64,000 nucleotides of DNA from Piezodorus guildinii (lineage: Eukaryota; Arthropoda; Insecta; Hemiptera; Pentatomidae): the NCBI GenBank assembly GCA_023052935.1, contig CM041292.1:86659169-86723168 (forward strand). Direction: 5' to 3'. Position numbers and translations under genes: made by a program. The notes beneath the pieces were generated by a model that was not told where the DNA came from, did not search any database, and saw only the letters and a program-made list of their open reading frames with translations. Of this stretch, positions 49,801 through 56,060 are shown piece by piece (the first letter of the stretch is position 1; every line of letters starts with the position of its first letter).

Positions 49801-50796
49801 CTTGTATATAAACTTATATACAAGTTTATATAAACTTGTATATTGACACAAAACCTGTCTTTTATTGTTAAAATGAAGTCTTAAACGACCAGACAATTAT
49901 TATTTATATGGTACTTTTCTTCTTATTCTTAGGGGACTACTCGTCCCAGAATAAATTTACTTTTCATTTCATTAAATTAAGTTTCTACTTGGGTGTTCAT
50001 GTGACTACACCCTCAACTAATTTCTCCCATAAAATACTTATCAATGAAAAGATTAGCTCACTGCAATGAATGTCGTTGAGGTTCATCTCCCTGATGGTCT
50101 TGCCCCTCATGCTCTCAGGGTAGAGGCAGGTGGCCGATATGTCAGGCACTGCGCTCATCACCTCCTTCATTCCGCAGTCGCACACCAATGAGTTGCTGTC
50201 TAGTCTCCTATATAACCATTATTTTATACAACTTCATAATTAATATTTTTTTAAAATAATTAAATATAAATAATGCATTACTCACAGCCTCTTGAGGGAG
50301 CTGAGTCCAGTGAAGGTGCCCGTCGGGATGTATTGGATCTTGTTCTCGTGCAAGAACCTACACAGTTCACATTGTGAGGAAGACAATCTCAATATTAAAG
50401 GGATATTGCAATATCTTACTTACAGCCTCTGTAAGCTTGTCAGCCCTTCGAACATACGAGGATGCAGCTTTTCTATCTTGTTCATTTGAAGATATCTGTA
50501 AGCATTTTAGTGTATATTGGATGTCATTTCTAACAGGTGATAAGGTTATGTATAGAAATCTTACAGTTGCTCCAGTTTAGATAGGCTCTGGAAGGCACGC
50601 TCTTCGATATTTCTGATCTTGTTCCGGTACAGAAATCTGTATCAGAGGCATGCATAAGTCGATGTTCTACAGTATGTATGCTTCCATGGAGGGGTGGTAA
50701 ATAATACATATTAATTCTACTTACAAGGTCCGAAGCTCCTCCAGGCCTTTGAAAAGATCATTTCCTAGCGACTGGATAATGTTATCGTTGAGCAGC
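26276..50796 (-). CDS. Pxn: Peroxidasin (24 visible exons; N-terminal exon not in view)
   Basis: Peroxidasin is a secreted haem peroxidase of the extracellular matrix that crosslinks collagen IV through sulfilimine bonds. The order seen is four LRR exons, LRRCT, Ig1-Ig4, peroxidase domain, coiled coil and a C-terminal VWC domain. Exons in transcript order: 50725-50796, 50565-50636, 50424-50495, 50286-50357, 50062-50207, 42005-42122, 36511-36677, 35801-36049, 34304-34465, 33840-34110, 33638-33759, 32939-33086, 32745-32857, 32425-32655, 32097-32338, 31307-31462, 31034-31234, 29574-29757, 29350-29500, 28928-29273, 28721-28838, 28120-28328, 26647-26873, 26276-26371. All phases agree except in 29350-29500, which is one base short; exon 28120-28328 has an in-frame TGA. 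The exon(s) for signal peptide and LRRNT must lie above 50.8 kb and were not found in the window. Confidence 0.93.
26943..27195. repeat. Low-complexity cluster: (CT)n, (TA)n, poly-A and poly-T
   Basis: (CT)n at 26943-26970, (TA)n to 27034, an A-run at 27097-27118 and then TA and T runs to about 27195. Lies in the peroxidasin intron between the last two large exons. Confidence 0.9.
27265..27495 (+). repeat. SINE body, family S1
   Basis: Shares ttttattgggagtgaaaaat, the atgccgtcctttagaggg-type phrase, the gatccctatcctta phrase and the 3' end cataaagtgacgttaa with the tRNA-headed copy at 43.8 kb. The tRNA-like head is lost or eroded. Confidence 0.65.
27496..28119. other. Peroxidasin intron, no feature recognised
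   Basis: About 620 bp of AT-rich intron after the S1 SINE. Nothing recognised. Confidence 0.4.
28120..28838 (-). CDS. Pxn: Peroxidasin peroxidase domain, C-terminal part, with an in-frame TGA
   Basis: Exon 28721-28838 gives [20 protein letters not shown] and the [15 protein letters not shown] helix. Exon 28120-28328 starts [20 protein letters not shown] and reads [11 protein letters not shown], then TGA (28172-28174), then [17 protein letters not shown] in the same frame. The codons after the stop are clearly homologous (C-D/E-x-x-P-x-x-D-L), so the stop interrupts an otherwise conserved exon. Confidence 0.9.
28928..29757 (-). CDS. Pxn: Peroxidasin peroxidase domain, proximal-haem part, with a frame lesion
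   Basis: Exon 29574-29757 has LREHNRIA with the catalytic Arg. Exon 29350-29500 should read [20 protein letters not shown], carrying the proximal haem His (FGHTL), but one base is missing near 29419-29422, so the frame hits TAA. The rest of the exon is intact in the shifted frame. Exon 28928-29273 continues with [13 protein letters not shown] and [17 protein letters not shown]. Length (151 instead of 152) confirms a single-base loss. Confidence 0.9.
29878..30115 (-). mobile_element. Eroded Jockey 3' fragment
   Basis: On the - strand the sequence matches the end of ORF2 (a degraded PPR-RLK-RRWP segment near 30040-30090), then the GCACTGC...TGGGTAG hairpin region (29980-30003) and a TTTGTAAATTTCAATAAA end near 29895-29910. 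It is strongly diverged. It lies in the intron between exons 31034-31234 and 29574-29757. Confidence 0.6.
30301..30563. mobile_element. Snapback element C with a mutated hammerhead-like core
   Basis: Arms of about 90-100 nt (30301-30395 and 30465-30563) are inverted copies. The centre on the - strand reads CTGATGA, an extra T, stem GGCTC/GAGCC, then TAAA in place of GAAA. The conserved G after stem II is thus replaced. Architecture is as in B1, but the arm sequence is different, so this is a separate family. Confidence 0.65.
31034..31462 (-). CDS. Pxn: Peroxidasin peroxidase domain, middle part
   Basis: Exon 31307-31462 ([36 protein letters not shown]) and exon 31034-31234 ([33 protein letters not shown]) are both symmetric phase-0 exons. 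They match animal haem peroxidases across the substrate-channel region. Confidence 0.92.
31770..31810 (-). mobile_element. Short Jockey 3' UTR remnant
   Basis: The - strand reads GGAGTGCTGCCCATGGGTAG followed by TTTCTC, the conserved hairpin region of the Jockey 3' UTR. No ORF2 part is recognisable, so only a remnant is claimed. Confidence 0.5.
32097..33086 (-). CDS. Pxn: Peroxidasin linker and peroxidase domain, N-terminal part
   Basis: Exons 32939-33086 and 32745-32857 encode a helical linker. Exon 32425-32655 begins the peroxidase fold ([35 protein letters not shown]). Exon 32097-32338 holds the distal haem motif [11 protein letters not shown], with the haem-linking Asp and catalytic distal His. 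Phases agree throughout. Confidence 0.93.
33638..34465 (-). CDS. Pxn: Peroxidasin Ig3 and Ig4 exons
   Basis: Exon 34304-34465 opens Ig3 ([20 protein letters not shown]). Exon 33840-34110 closes Ig3 ([20 protein letters not shown]) and opens Ig4 ([20 protein letters not shown]). Exon 33638-33759 closes Ig4 ([20 protein letters not shown]). The paired Cys and the D-x-G-x-Y-x-C motifs are present in both domains. Confidence 0.92.
34466..35800. other. Peroxidasin intron between Ig2 and Ig3, unclassified
   Basis: 1.3 kb of AT-rich intron. A slightly more complex stretch at 35040-35220 could be an old repeat, but nothing is identifiable. Confidence 0.35.
35801..36049 (-). CDS. Pxn: Peroxidasin Ig2 exon
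   Basis: A complete I-set Ig domain in a single exon of phase 1-1: [20 protein letters not shown], then [20 protein letters not shown]. The acceptor has a weak pyrimidine tract, but phase and homology fix it. Confidence 0.9.
36511..42122 (-). CDS. Pxn: Peroxidasin Ig1, split over two exons
   Basis: Exon 42005-42122 gives [20 protein letters not shown] with the first Ig cysteine ([15 protein letters not shown]). Exon 36511-36677 gives [20 protein letters not shown] with the second. The intron inside this domain is 5.3 kb and holds R1, R2, R3 and a SINE. Confidence 0.9.
37361..37560 (+). repeat. Repeat R, 5' fragment (R1)
   Basis: Starts with the R-family head (TTACTTTCACTTACC ... GGGAAAGTACTGC, then ATACACGTTTTAGGGTC and a GTGTGTG run) and ends about 200 bp in. 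It is preceded by tctttaagttatctgaataa, a phrase also found before the main R5 copy. Confidence 0.75.
37561..38639. other. Peroxidasin intron, unclassified
   Basis: A GC-richer block at about 37900-38060 (containing ggctcgtgggctggatcc) may be a DNA-transposon remnant. I could not place its ends. Confidence 0.3.
38640..38899 (-). repeat. tRNA-derived SINE (family S3)
   Basis: The - strand begins GGAGCGGTGTGGTCTAGTGG with a box A-like stretch (TGGTCTAGTGGGTAGAGCAC) and a box B-like GGGCTCGAACCCCG near 38830. A non-tRNA body of about 180 bp follows. It lacks tRNA 3' pairing and is not a functional tRNA gene. Confidence 0.75.
38960..39537. other. Unclassified GC-richer segment in peroxidasin intron
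   Basis: About 570 bp, clearly less AT-rich than its surroundings, with a 66-codon frame at 39256-39456 of no recognisable family. It may be an eroded transposon. No claim of coding function is made. Confidence 0.3.
39538..40433 (-). repeat. Repeat R, near full-length copy (R2)
   Basis: An inverted copy relative to R1 and R3. The head at 40433 reads TACTTTCACTTACTATATAT and then TAGTAAGGGGAAGTATT. The tail at about 39540-39575 corresponds to the GTGTTGC..GCACC end. It contains a (CA)n run at 40279-40300. No open reading frame. Confidence 0.8.
41077..41936 (+). repeat. Repeat R, near full-length copy (R3)
   Basis: Head TTTACTTTCACTTACC with inverted partner AGTAAGGGAAAGTATTGCG; conserved middle GTTGGAAAGCTAAAGACTTT; tail GACGGAGGTAAAT followed by GTGTATTGCATGCACC. 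About 860 bp, non-coding. With R2 it forms a large inverted pair around 40434-41076. Confidence 0.8.
42123..43784. other. Peroxidasin large intron, proximal part, unclassified
   Basis: 1.66 kb of AT-rich sequence with no family repeat I can name. Confidence 0.35.
43785..44063 (+). repeat. tRNA-derived SINE, family S1 with head
   Basis: Head GGTGTAGTGGCTAGCATAAC (box A-like) and GGTCGGGGGTCCGAACCTGG (box B-like). The body aggtggtcccgagcctgccc matches the headless copies at 14.9 and 27.3 kb. It ends in cgttaattgattaaac plus an A-run. Confidence 0.75.
44064..45081. other. Peroxidasin large intron, unclassified
   Basis: 1 kb of AT-rich intron without recognisable exon or repeat family. Confidence 0.35.
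45095..46140 (+). mobile_element. 5'-truncated, internally deleted Jockey copy with 13-bp TSD
   Basis: The insert starts inside ORF2 ([31 protein letters not shown]) and runs through [20 protein letters not shown] to GAFLDVEQ. It then jumps to the segment matching the end of ORF2 ([20 protein letters not shown]), so the RT catalytic centre with YADD is deleted. The 3' UTR hairpin CTGCCAATGGGCAG and a terminal A-run follow. AGTAGATATTATT flanks it at 45082-45094 and 46141-46153. Closest to the full-length element at 53.7 kb. Confidence 0.92.
46154..47198. other. Peroxidasin large intron; (TA)n at 46754-46810, otherwise unclassified
   Basis: Contains an 84-codon open frame on the - strand (46156-46410) without recognisable family, and a TA microsatellite. 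No other feature seen. Confidence 0.35.
47199..48012 (+). repeat. Repeat R, head fragment plus main copy in tandem (R4)
   Basis: A head unit of about 130 bp (47199-47330) is followed by a second start (TTTACTTCCACTTACTATAT at 47331) with the full middle part. The tail is lost after about 48012. Confidence 0.8.
48555..48662 (-). repeat. tRNA-derived SINE head (family S4, copy 1)
   Basis: The - strand reads GGGAGAGACCGTGGATTTGA, GGCTAGCGCACTAGTCTACC (box A-like) and GGTTGTGGATTCGAATCCCA (box B-like). The sequence continues GGAAGAACTTTTTC. The same unit occurs at 49.6 kb. Not a functional tRNA: arms do not close. Confidence 0.7.
49407..50031. mobile_element. Snapback element A2 with hammerhead-like core and an inner SINE
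   Basis: The left arm (about 49430-49500) and right arm (about 49972-50031) are inverted copies, with an extra left tail (49407-49430) shared with A1. The - strand of 49500-49545 reads CTGAAGA, an extra A, stem GACCT/AGGCC, then GAAACG. The interior holds an S4 SINE copy. The right end lies about 25 nt from the donor site of the peroxidasin LRRCT exon. Confidence 0.65.
49575..49710 (-). repeat. tRNA-derived SINE head (family S4, copy 2)
   Basis: The - strand has GTGGCTAACGCACTAGTCTA (box A-like) and GGTTGTGGGCTCGAAACCCA (box B-like), about 75% like copy 1 at 48.6 kb. It lies inside snapback element A2. Confidence 0.65.
50062..50207 (-). CDS. Pxn: Peroxidasin LRRCT exon
   Basis: Reads [17 protein letters not shown] with later cysteines (SATCLYPES and DIHC), the C-terminal LRR cap. 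The donor GTGAGC (50056-50061) lies only about 25 nt from the edge of the snapback element A2. Joined in phase 1 to the Ig1 exon 8 kb away (C-N-E-P-R). Confidence 0.9.
50286..50796 (-). CDS. Pxn: Peroxidasin leucine-rich repeat exons (four)
   Basis: Four exons of exactly 72 bp (50725-50796, 50565-50636, 50424-50495, 50286-50357) each encode one 24-residue LRR, such as [20 protein letters not shown] and [20 protein letters not shown]. Every exon begins with the last base of a Leu codon and ends with its first two, so each exon is a symmetric repeat module. They are GC-richer than later exons of the same gene. Confidence 0.93.
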
Positions 50797-51780
50797 CTGA
50801 AAACAACATTAAATATATATTATTGAAGATACTTAAGGGAGTAAGTTCATTATTAAATAATTTTAATATTAATCAAGTAAATCTTAATAAGCCTTTGTCG
50901 CGAAAAGTTCAAAAGGCGTTTTCTGCCCCTTAAGGTTTCCCCATCGGTCTGGCCGAAACTTCCTAGATCCTAGCTATTAGCCCCGCTTCCTTGGTCACGA
51001 TCACCGACAGGAGATTCCAAAAGATGGTATGACATAGTTCAAGGCATTGTGTAGATAAATTGTATATGTGTAAGTTAATTTTAAATAATCATGTCCTTTA
51101 TTGAAACCTGGTTAATTTAATCTTCCCCTGAATGCCACCTACTGGGATCAGTAAACACAATACCTTTGAAAAACAAATCCTATTGTTTTAATAATATTAG
51201 TCCATACATTCATTAAATATATCAATAAATCTAGTTGTTGAAGGTACCACTTCCTTAGAAAAGCAGCCAGTCAAAAACAAAGCATTTTAGTGTATATTAA
51301 ATTGTGTACATTGTGTGTGTATATGCTACGAAAAATCGTTCAGAGATTATGTTGTTTTTGATTTAGTATTTTCAGTATGAACCTTTGTATCCAGCAAAAA
51401 AAAAAAACCCCAAAAAACCCAATCCCCTCAAAATTAGAGGTCTTACGTTTCAAGATACGTAGAACCCGAGTAACGAATAAAAAGAAATCCGTTTCACGGC
51501 CGTCCGGAGTTTCAGGATCAGAATAACAAAGGATTAGAATTAATAAAACATTGTGTAATAATTAGCAGCGTTTTTAAAATTTAAACCAAACGACATTGAT
51601 TCAATTTTGATATTTAATAATTTTATCAGATTTGTTGATTAATTATATAAATAACAAGAGGTAAAATACATTATATTGTTCTGAATCAGATCACCATTAA
51701 TTATGAATATATGATTTGAAGTAAGTAGAAAAAAAAAGAAGGAATTAATAGAGCTGGAAAGTGTGTCGGCACTTTCTTTT
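50797..51780. other. Region upstream of the first visible peroxidasin exon, unclassified
   Basis: If peroxidasin continues upstream this is intron. A GC-richer block at 50920-51020 is unassigned. No LRRNT cysteine cluster or signal-peptide exon was found. Confidence 0.35.
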
Positions 51781-53492
51781 TACTTCCACTTACCTAATAT
51801 ATAGTAAGGGAGAGTATTTCAATCGTGAAAATTTTCGAATTCCAATTTTCACTATGAAATACACGTTTTAGGATCCTCGGAGTCCAAATAACCAAGTCCC
51901 GAAAAAAGGTCTGTGTGTCTTTAAGTTGTCTGAATAATTGTTACTTTCACTTACCCATCTATATATGAAATATATAGTAAGGGAAATTATTGCGATCGTG
52001 AAAATTTTCGAATTCCAATATTCGACAGAAATACACGTTTTAGGGTCTGCTGTGTCCAAATGACCAAGTCCCGAAAAAAGGTCTGCGTGTGTGTGTTTGG
52101 TAAGTCTAGCGCAAAACGAAAAGTCGTATAAAACTGTAATTTCATATTTAAGACAGATGTTACAGCAACTTTTTCTTCAAAACCAGCTAACCAGAAGAGC
52201 CACTTTATATCATGCATTTTGTGTCTTTTTGCGATTTTCTCAAAAACGGCTCTGACGATTTTGATTAAACTCGCTATATCGATGTAAATTTGGACGGGCT
52301 TTAATATCATATAGGTTTCGTTATGATTGAAATAGCCTGACAGTGCTTAAATGCCAATATTATAAAATTTCTTCCTCTAAAGTATCTTTAATTTTGTATA
52401 TTTTATGAAATTGACCATATCATCTGATTAGCGTTGCTAAAAAACAGGTACATACTGTATCTACATACTATATCCAACTGAAGGAGAAAACTGCAAAAAA
52501 AATTGTTAATGCAATTTTTTGTTTAACTTTGGAAGAGTAATATACATGTATAATATAACGTTGGAATGCTAAAGATTTTAGAAAAAAATATTATTTTATA
52601 CATGCTATTGTAAAAGTCAACAGAAAGTGATGAAAAGTCGATGAAAAAAACTGATTTTCGTAGATAATAATATAATAGATTATTTAATGAAACACGTGTT
52701 TCTATTAAAATCCTATGTAAATAATTCTTTAAACATTTATTTCGTTTCTAAATTTGTTTCAATTTTTTCGTCCTCCCATTTCCATATTTCCAGATCTTCG
52801 TCAAAAAACATCAATCATGGTAGCTCAGAATAATTGTACACAGTTAGACTTGCCAGTTCAGCAGTTGAGAGCTCCGATTCGACAACAGGAACCACCACTC
52901 CAGCTATTGGAACCATCAATCCAGTCTCTGATACCACCAAACCAGCCACGGGAATCATCAGCCCTCCAGATGGGACCAAATTACGCTTTTCCGCCTTCGA
53001 ACAAGGAACCAACAGGCTCGCTTGTGAGGAGGGAAATACCTTAGCAGCCGTCTTCAGGTGAAAATTCATCCCAAATTTCACAAATAATTAGAGGGTTGAA
53101 TTATCTTATTCAGCCCCTTTTGAGCCTTCTCCAAGAGCACGCTTACTTAACTCAAGCTATCTATCAACCCTTCAAATGGCCCCTAATCATATAATGATAG
53201 CCTTATTAACACTCTGACATAAAATAAAGACTTCAATCATTTAAGAAATACTAGAGGATTTAAGACCATTTAAAACACCATACATAAAAAAACCTGACGA
53301 GAAGACGTGTTGCTGGGTACTGTCCTTCCTCATGCCTGACATGTCATTATTGGCTGATCGTCACAATAGTGCTGACAGGTGCAAATCAATAAATAAAGTG
53401 AAAGAAAAAAGTTTGTTTAAAAATTCTTAAATTGATATAAATAACGGAGGTATGTGAAAAACGTGTGTTGCGCGCACCAGATTTTTAATTTT
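51781..53492 (+). repeat. Repeat R, tandem head plus main copy, interrupted by an insertion (R5)
   Basis: Head unit 51781-51915, main copy 51941-52753, an inserted segment to about 53412, then the R tail (attcttaaattgat..aacggaggt, GTGTGTTGCGCGCACC) to 53492. The tandem head arrangement is the same as in R4. Confidence 0.8.
52754..53412 (+). mobile_element. Jockey-type ORF1 C-terminal fragment inserted in repeat R5
   Basis: A Gln/Pro-rich frame (PVQQLRAPIRQQEPPLQLLE) ends at a TAG (53042-53044) and continues in frame with a segment (LNYLIQPLLSLLQEHAYLTQ) that resembles the ORF1 C-terminus of the element at 60.4 kb (LNALIQPLYSLISQITHLTQ). No ORF2 follows; instead about 190 bp of other sequence ends in aataaagtgaaagaaaaa. 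Imperfect repeats of about 10 bp (aaatttgttt / aaagtttgttt) flank the insert. Confidence 0.65.
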
Positions 53493-53559
53493 ATAAATAA
53501 ATAACAGAATTGAAATAATGTTGGTAAAATTTCGACCTCTTTGTGATAGTTCGTCTTAT

Positions 53560-53612
53560 TTCACCCTTTAATGTTTTTACGCCAACCATGGGATAGAAAC
53601 AAAAACAAGTAT
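53560..53612 (+). repeat. Dispersed repeat phrase, pair with 59115-59163
   Basis: Contains accctttaatgtttt and, further on, ggatagaaacaaaaacaag. Nearly the same sequence lies at 59115-59163, on the other side of the Jockey insertion. Family unknown. Confidence 0.5.
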
Positions 53613-53656
53613 ATTCATTTTTATTTGTCATCCATAAACTATAAATTATATTTATA

Positions 53657-54329
53657 TTTTTCGGGTGTCATGGCGACAACTGAAGTTATACCTTAATATC
53701 GCTCTCGGTTTTTCCTGTGATAGTCTTAGTATTAACTAATGTTTTTGTTGTAAACGCTTATAAACAATGAATGTTTGTGATTGAGAACACGTTAGAACTA
53801 CATTTGTTAGGTGAGTGCATTTAATAGACCTAATAACTGTGATTATTAGTGCACACTAGGAGCTAGATAGGTCTCCACGTGGTAGACGGGTCCTGTCCCG
53901 CTTCCTGCTCGGCACTGGTCATCATTAAGCAGTAGCAGCTCTCTTATCATCTTGTCGATAGCTCAGTTGTTCTGTGCACGGCCACCGGCGCTCTGAGTTC
54001 TTATCGTCACGAGTTCGTAACCCATAGACTCTAAACTTTTTTTTTTTCTCTCTTTTTTTTTCCTTTCTCTCTTATTAATTGTAATAATTTTTATTAATTT
54101 ATTTATATTATTTCATTTATTTTTATATAGCATAAATTTTTTTTTTTTCCCTCTTCTCCTTTGTTATAAAATGACTTGTTTATTTTCTTTATCTGTTTAT
54201 GTAAATAATTTTTAAACTCAAGAAGTTCAATTTTATTTTATTTTTTTATTTATTTTTTTATTTATTTTACTAAATCCATATAGATATATATATATATATA
54301 TATTTTTTTTCTCTCTCTCTTTTTATAAA
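53657..54329 (+). promoter_or_regulatory. Jockey element 5' UTR, presumed internal promoter
   Basis: The first bases TTTTTCGGGTGTCATGGCGA resemble the presumed start of the second element near 60014 (GGTGATCGCCATGGTGAC), suggesting a shared initiator-proximal motif. From 54030 to 54320 the sequence is extremely T-rich with TA and CT runs. Jockey-type elements use internal promoters; function here is inferred. Confidence 0.5.
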
Positions 54330-56060
54330 ATGGGTGAATCTTCGGGGATGGAGACGGAAGAGGAAACGACTTTTTCAGAAGTCAGCGAAACTGACTCCCA
54401 GTATTTAAAAAGAAGAACACTCCAGAAACGTCAACGTAATATTGTTCCTGGGGGATCTGGTGGATCTCCTAACAAGAAAAAAAATAAAAACAGTATAAAA
54501 CAAACTATCACTCGGAGCAAATCCATTGTCAACTTACCTGGTCCATCACATGAAACCACCACAGCCGAACAAGTCACACCTACAATTCCTGTCAGCAATA
54601 AATTTTCAGCCCTCTCAAATATCCAAACTGAAGACACAAAACCAAGTCATTCAGAGCCTGAACCACCACCAATCTTTGTCGCTCACGTCACCAACTTTGT
54701 AGCCTTCGCAAATGAAATATCGCAATTAATCGGGCAAACTAATTTCAAATGCTTTTCCCGGTTAAAAGACATAAAAATAAATACGACCAACAAAGATCAT
54801 TATAAAAAATTAGTCACACACTTGACAGAAAAAAAATTTGACTTTCATTGCTACCAGCTTAAGGAAGATAAGTCGTACAGGGTTGTTCTGAGGGGACTTC
54901 ACTCTACTACTTCCACTTCAGCCATCAAGCAGGACCTAGAAGAGCTGGGCCACAATGTTAGACAAATCACTAATGTACTGCACCCAGTAGCAAAATATCC
55001 ACTACCTCTTTTTTTTGTCGACCTGGAACCAGCAGCCAACAATAGCGACATATTTCGAGTCAATAGACTAGTATATTCCTGCATAAGATTCGAAGAGCCG
55101 AAGCAGAGAGTGGACATAGTACAATGCGCCAAGTGCCAAACCCTCGGTCACACAAAAGCCTATTGTCACCACCAAGACAGATGTGTCAAATGTGCTGGAC
55201 CGCATTCTACCAATACATGCCAGAAGCCGAGAGATACGCCAGCAATATGTGCACTATGTGGTGAAGGGCACCCAGCTAATTATAAGGGTTGTACGGTTTA
55301 TAAAACCATGCAGCGCCGAAGACATATAAATACTGCATTTAAATTACAAACCAACGCTGTTGGATACCAAAACCCAGCTCCTTCAGCGAAGCATGAACGA
55401 GCTACCTCTGGAAACCCTTTCTCCAACGAAAACACACGTCCCACGACCTCCAACATCAAGACTAATTCGTTCTCCGATGTCACCAGGAAAGAGATGGACA
55501 ATCAACAGGAACCAGAAGCTTCCTCTAACACCCATTTTCTGCCTCAACCAGCCCATCCTCTTCAGCCTAAACCAGCCCATCCTCTTCAGCCTAAACCAGC
55601 CCATCCTCTTCAGCCTCAACTATCCTATAACCATCCCCAGCTTCAACCATCCTATCACCAACCTCAGATTTCCCGTCTACAGCCTCAGACGTCCCAACCC
55701 CTCCAAAATACTCCTAAAAACGATTTACCTACCAAAACCGTCTTAAGGGTCAAGTTACCACCCCAGATCAGTCCTAAACTTTCCTCTCCTTTGCAGCCTA
55801 CTCCTCAAGCAATACCAACAGCAACAGCTCCGTCAAACATGGAACCTCCTCAACAACCTCGACGGAGTACCCAATCTTTACCTAGACACTATAATCCTTC
55901 AGTCAACCAAGCTTCCGTCTATTCGTATCCTTCACAAAATACATCCGACATTACATCAATCCTGTCATCCTTCCTTTTGGATCTTCAAAATACCATAAGA
56001 CCTCTCATCACACTCCTTACCAGACTCCTATCTGAAGTTCCTTTCCATATCCCGCAATGA
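54330..56060 (+). CDS. Jockey element ORF1: nucleic-acid-binding Gag-like protein, 576 aa
   Basis: An RNA-binding, ribonucleoprotein-forming protein. After a charged N-terminus (residues 1-60), residues about 115-260 form the PRE/C2HC-associated region (YRVVLRGLHSTTSTSAIKQD, PLPLFFVDLEP). Three zinc knuckles follow at about 266-321: CAKCQTLGHTKAYC, CVKCAGPHSTNTC and CALCGEGHPANYKGC. Residues about 340-540 are Pro/Gln-rich with three 24-nt tandem repeats (55547-55618, PAHPLQPK). The stop overlaps the ORF2 start as ATGA. Length is typical for Jockey ORF1. Confidence 0.92.
   Translation: MGESSGMETEEETTFSEVSETDSQYLKRRTLQKRQRNIVPGGSGGSPNKKKNKNSIKQTITRSKSIVNLPGPSHETTTAEQVTPTIPVSNKFSALSNIQTEDTKPSHSEPEPPPIFVAHVTNFVAFANEISQLIGQTNFKCFSRLKDIKINTTNKDHYKKLVTHLTEKKFDFHCYQLKEDKSYRVVLRGLHSTTSTSAIKQDLEELGHNVRQITNVLHPVAKYPLPLFFVDLEPAANNSDIFRVNRLVYSCIRFEEPKQRVDIVQCAKCQTLGHTKAYCHHQDRCVKCAGPHSTNTCQKPRDTPAICALCGEGHPANYKGCTVYKTMQRRRHINTAFKLQTNAVGYQNPAPSAKHERATSGNPFSNENTRPTTSNIKTNSFSDVTRKEMDNQQEPEASSNTHFLPQPAHPLQPKPAHPLQPKPAHPLQPQLSYNHPQLQPSYHQPQISRLQPQTSQPLQNTPKNDLPTKTVLRVKLPPQISPKLSSPLQPTPQAIPTATAPSNMEPPQQPRRSTQSLPRHYNPSVNQASVYSYPSQNTSDITSILSSFLLDLQNTIRPLITLLTRLLSEVPFHIPQ

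Noticed and set aside
55383..55619. Open frames antisense to Jockey ORF1
   Set aside because: Generated by the in-frame tandem repeats of ORF1; no independent evidence.
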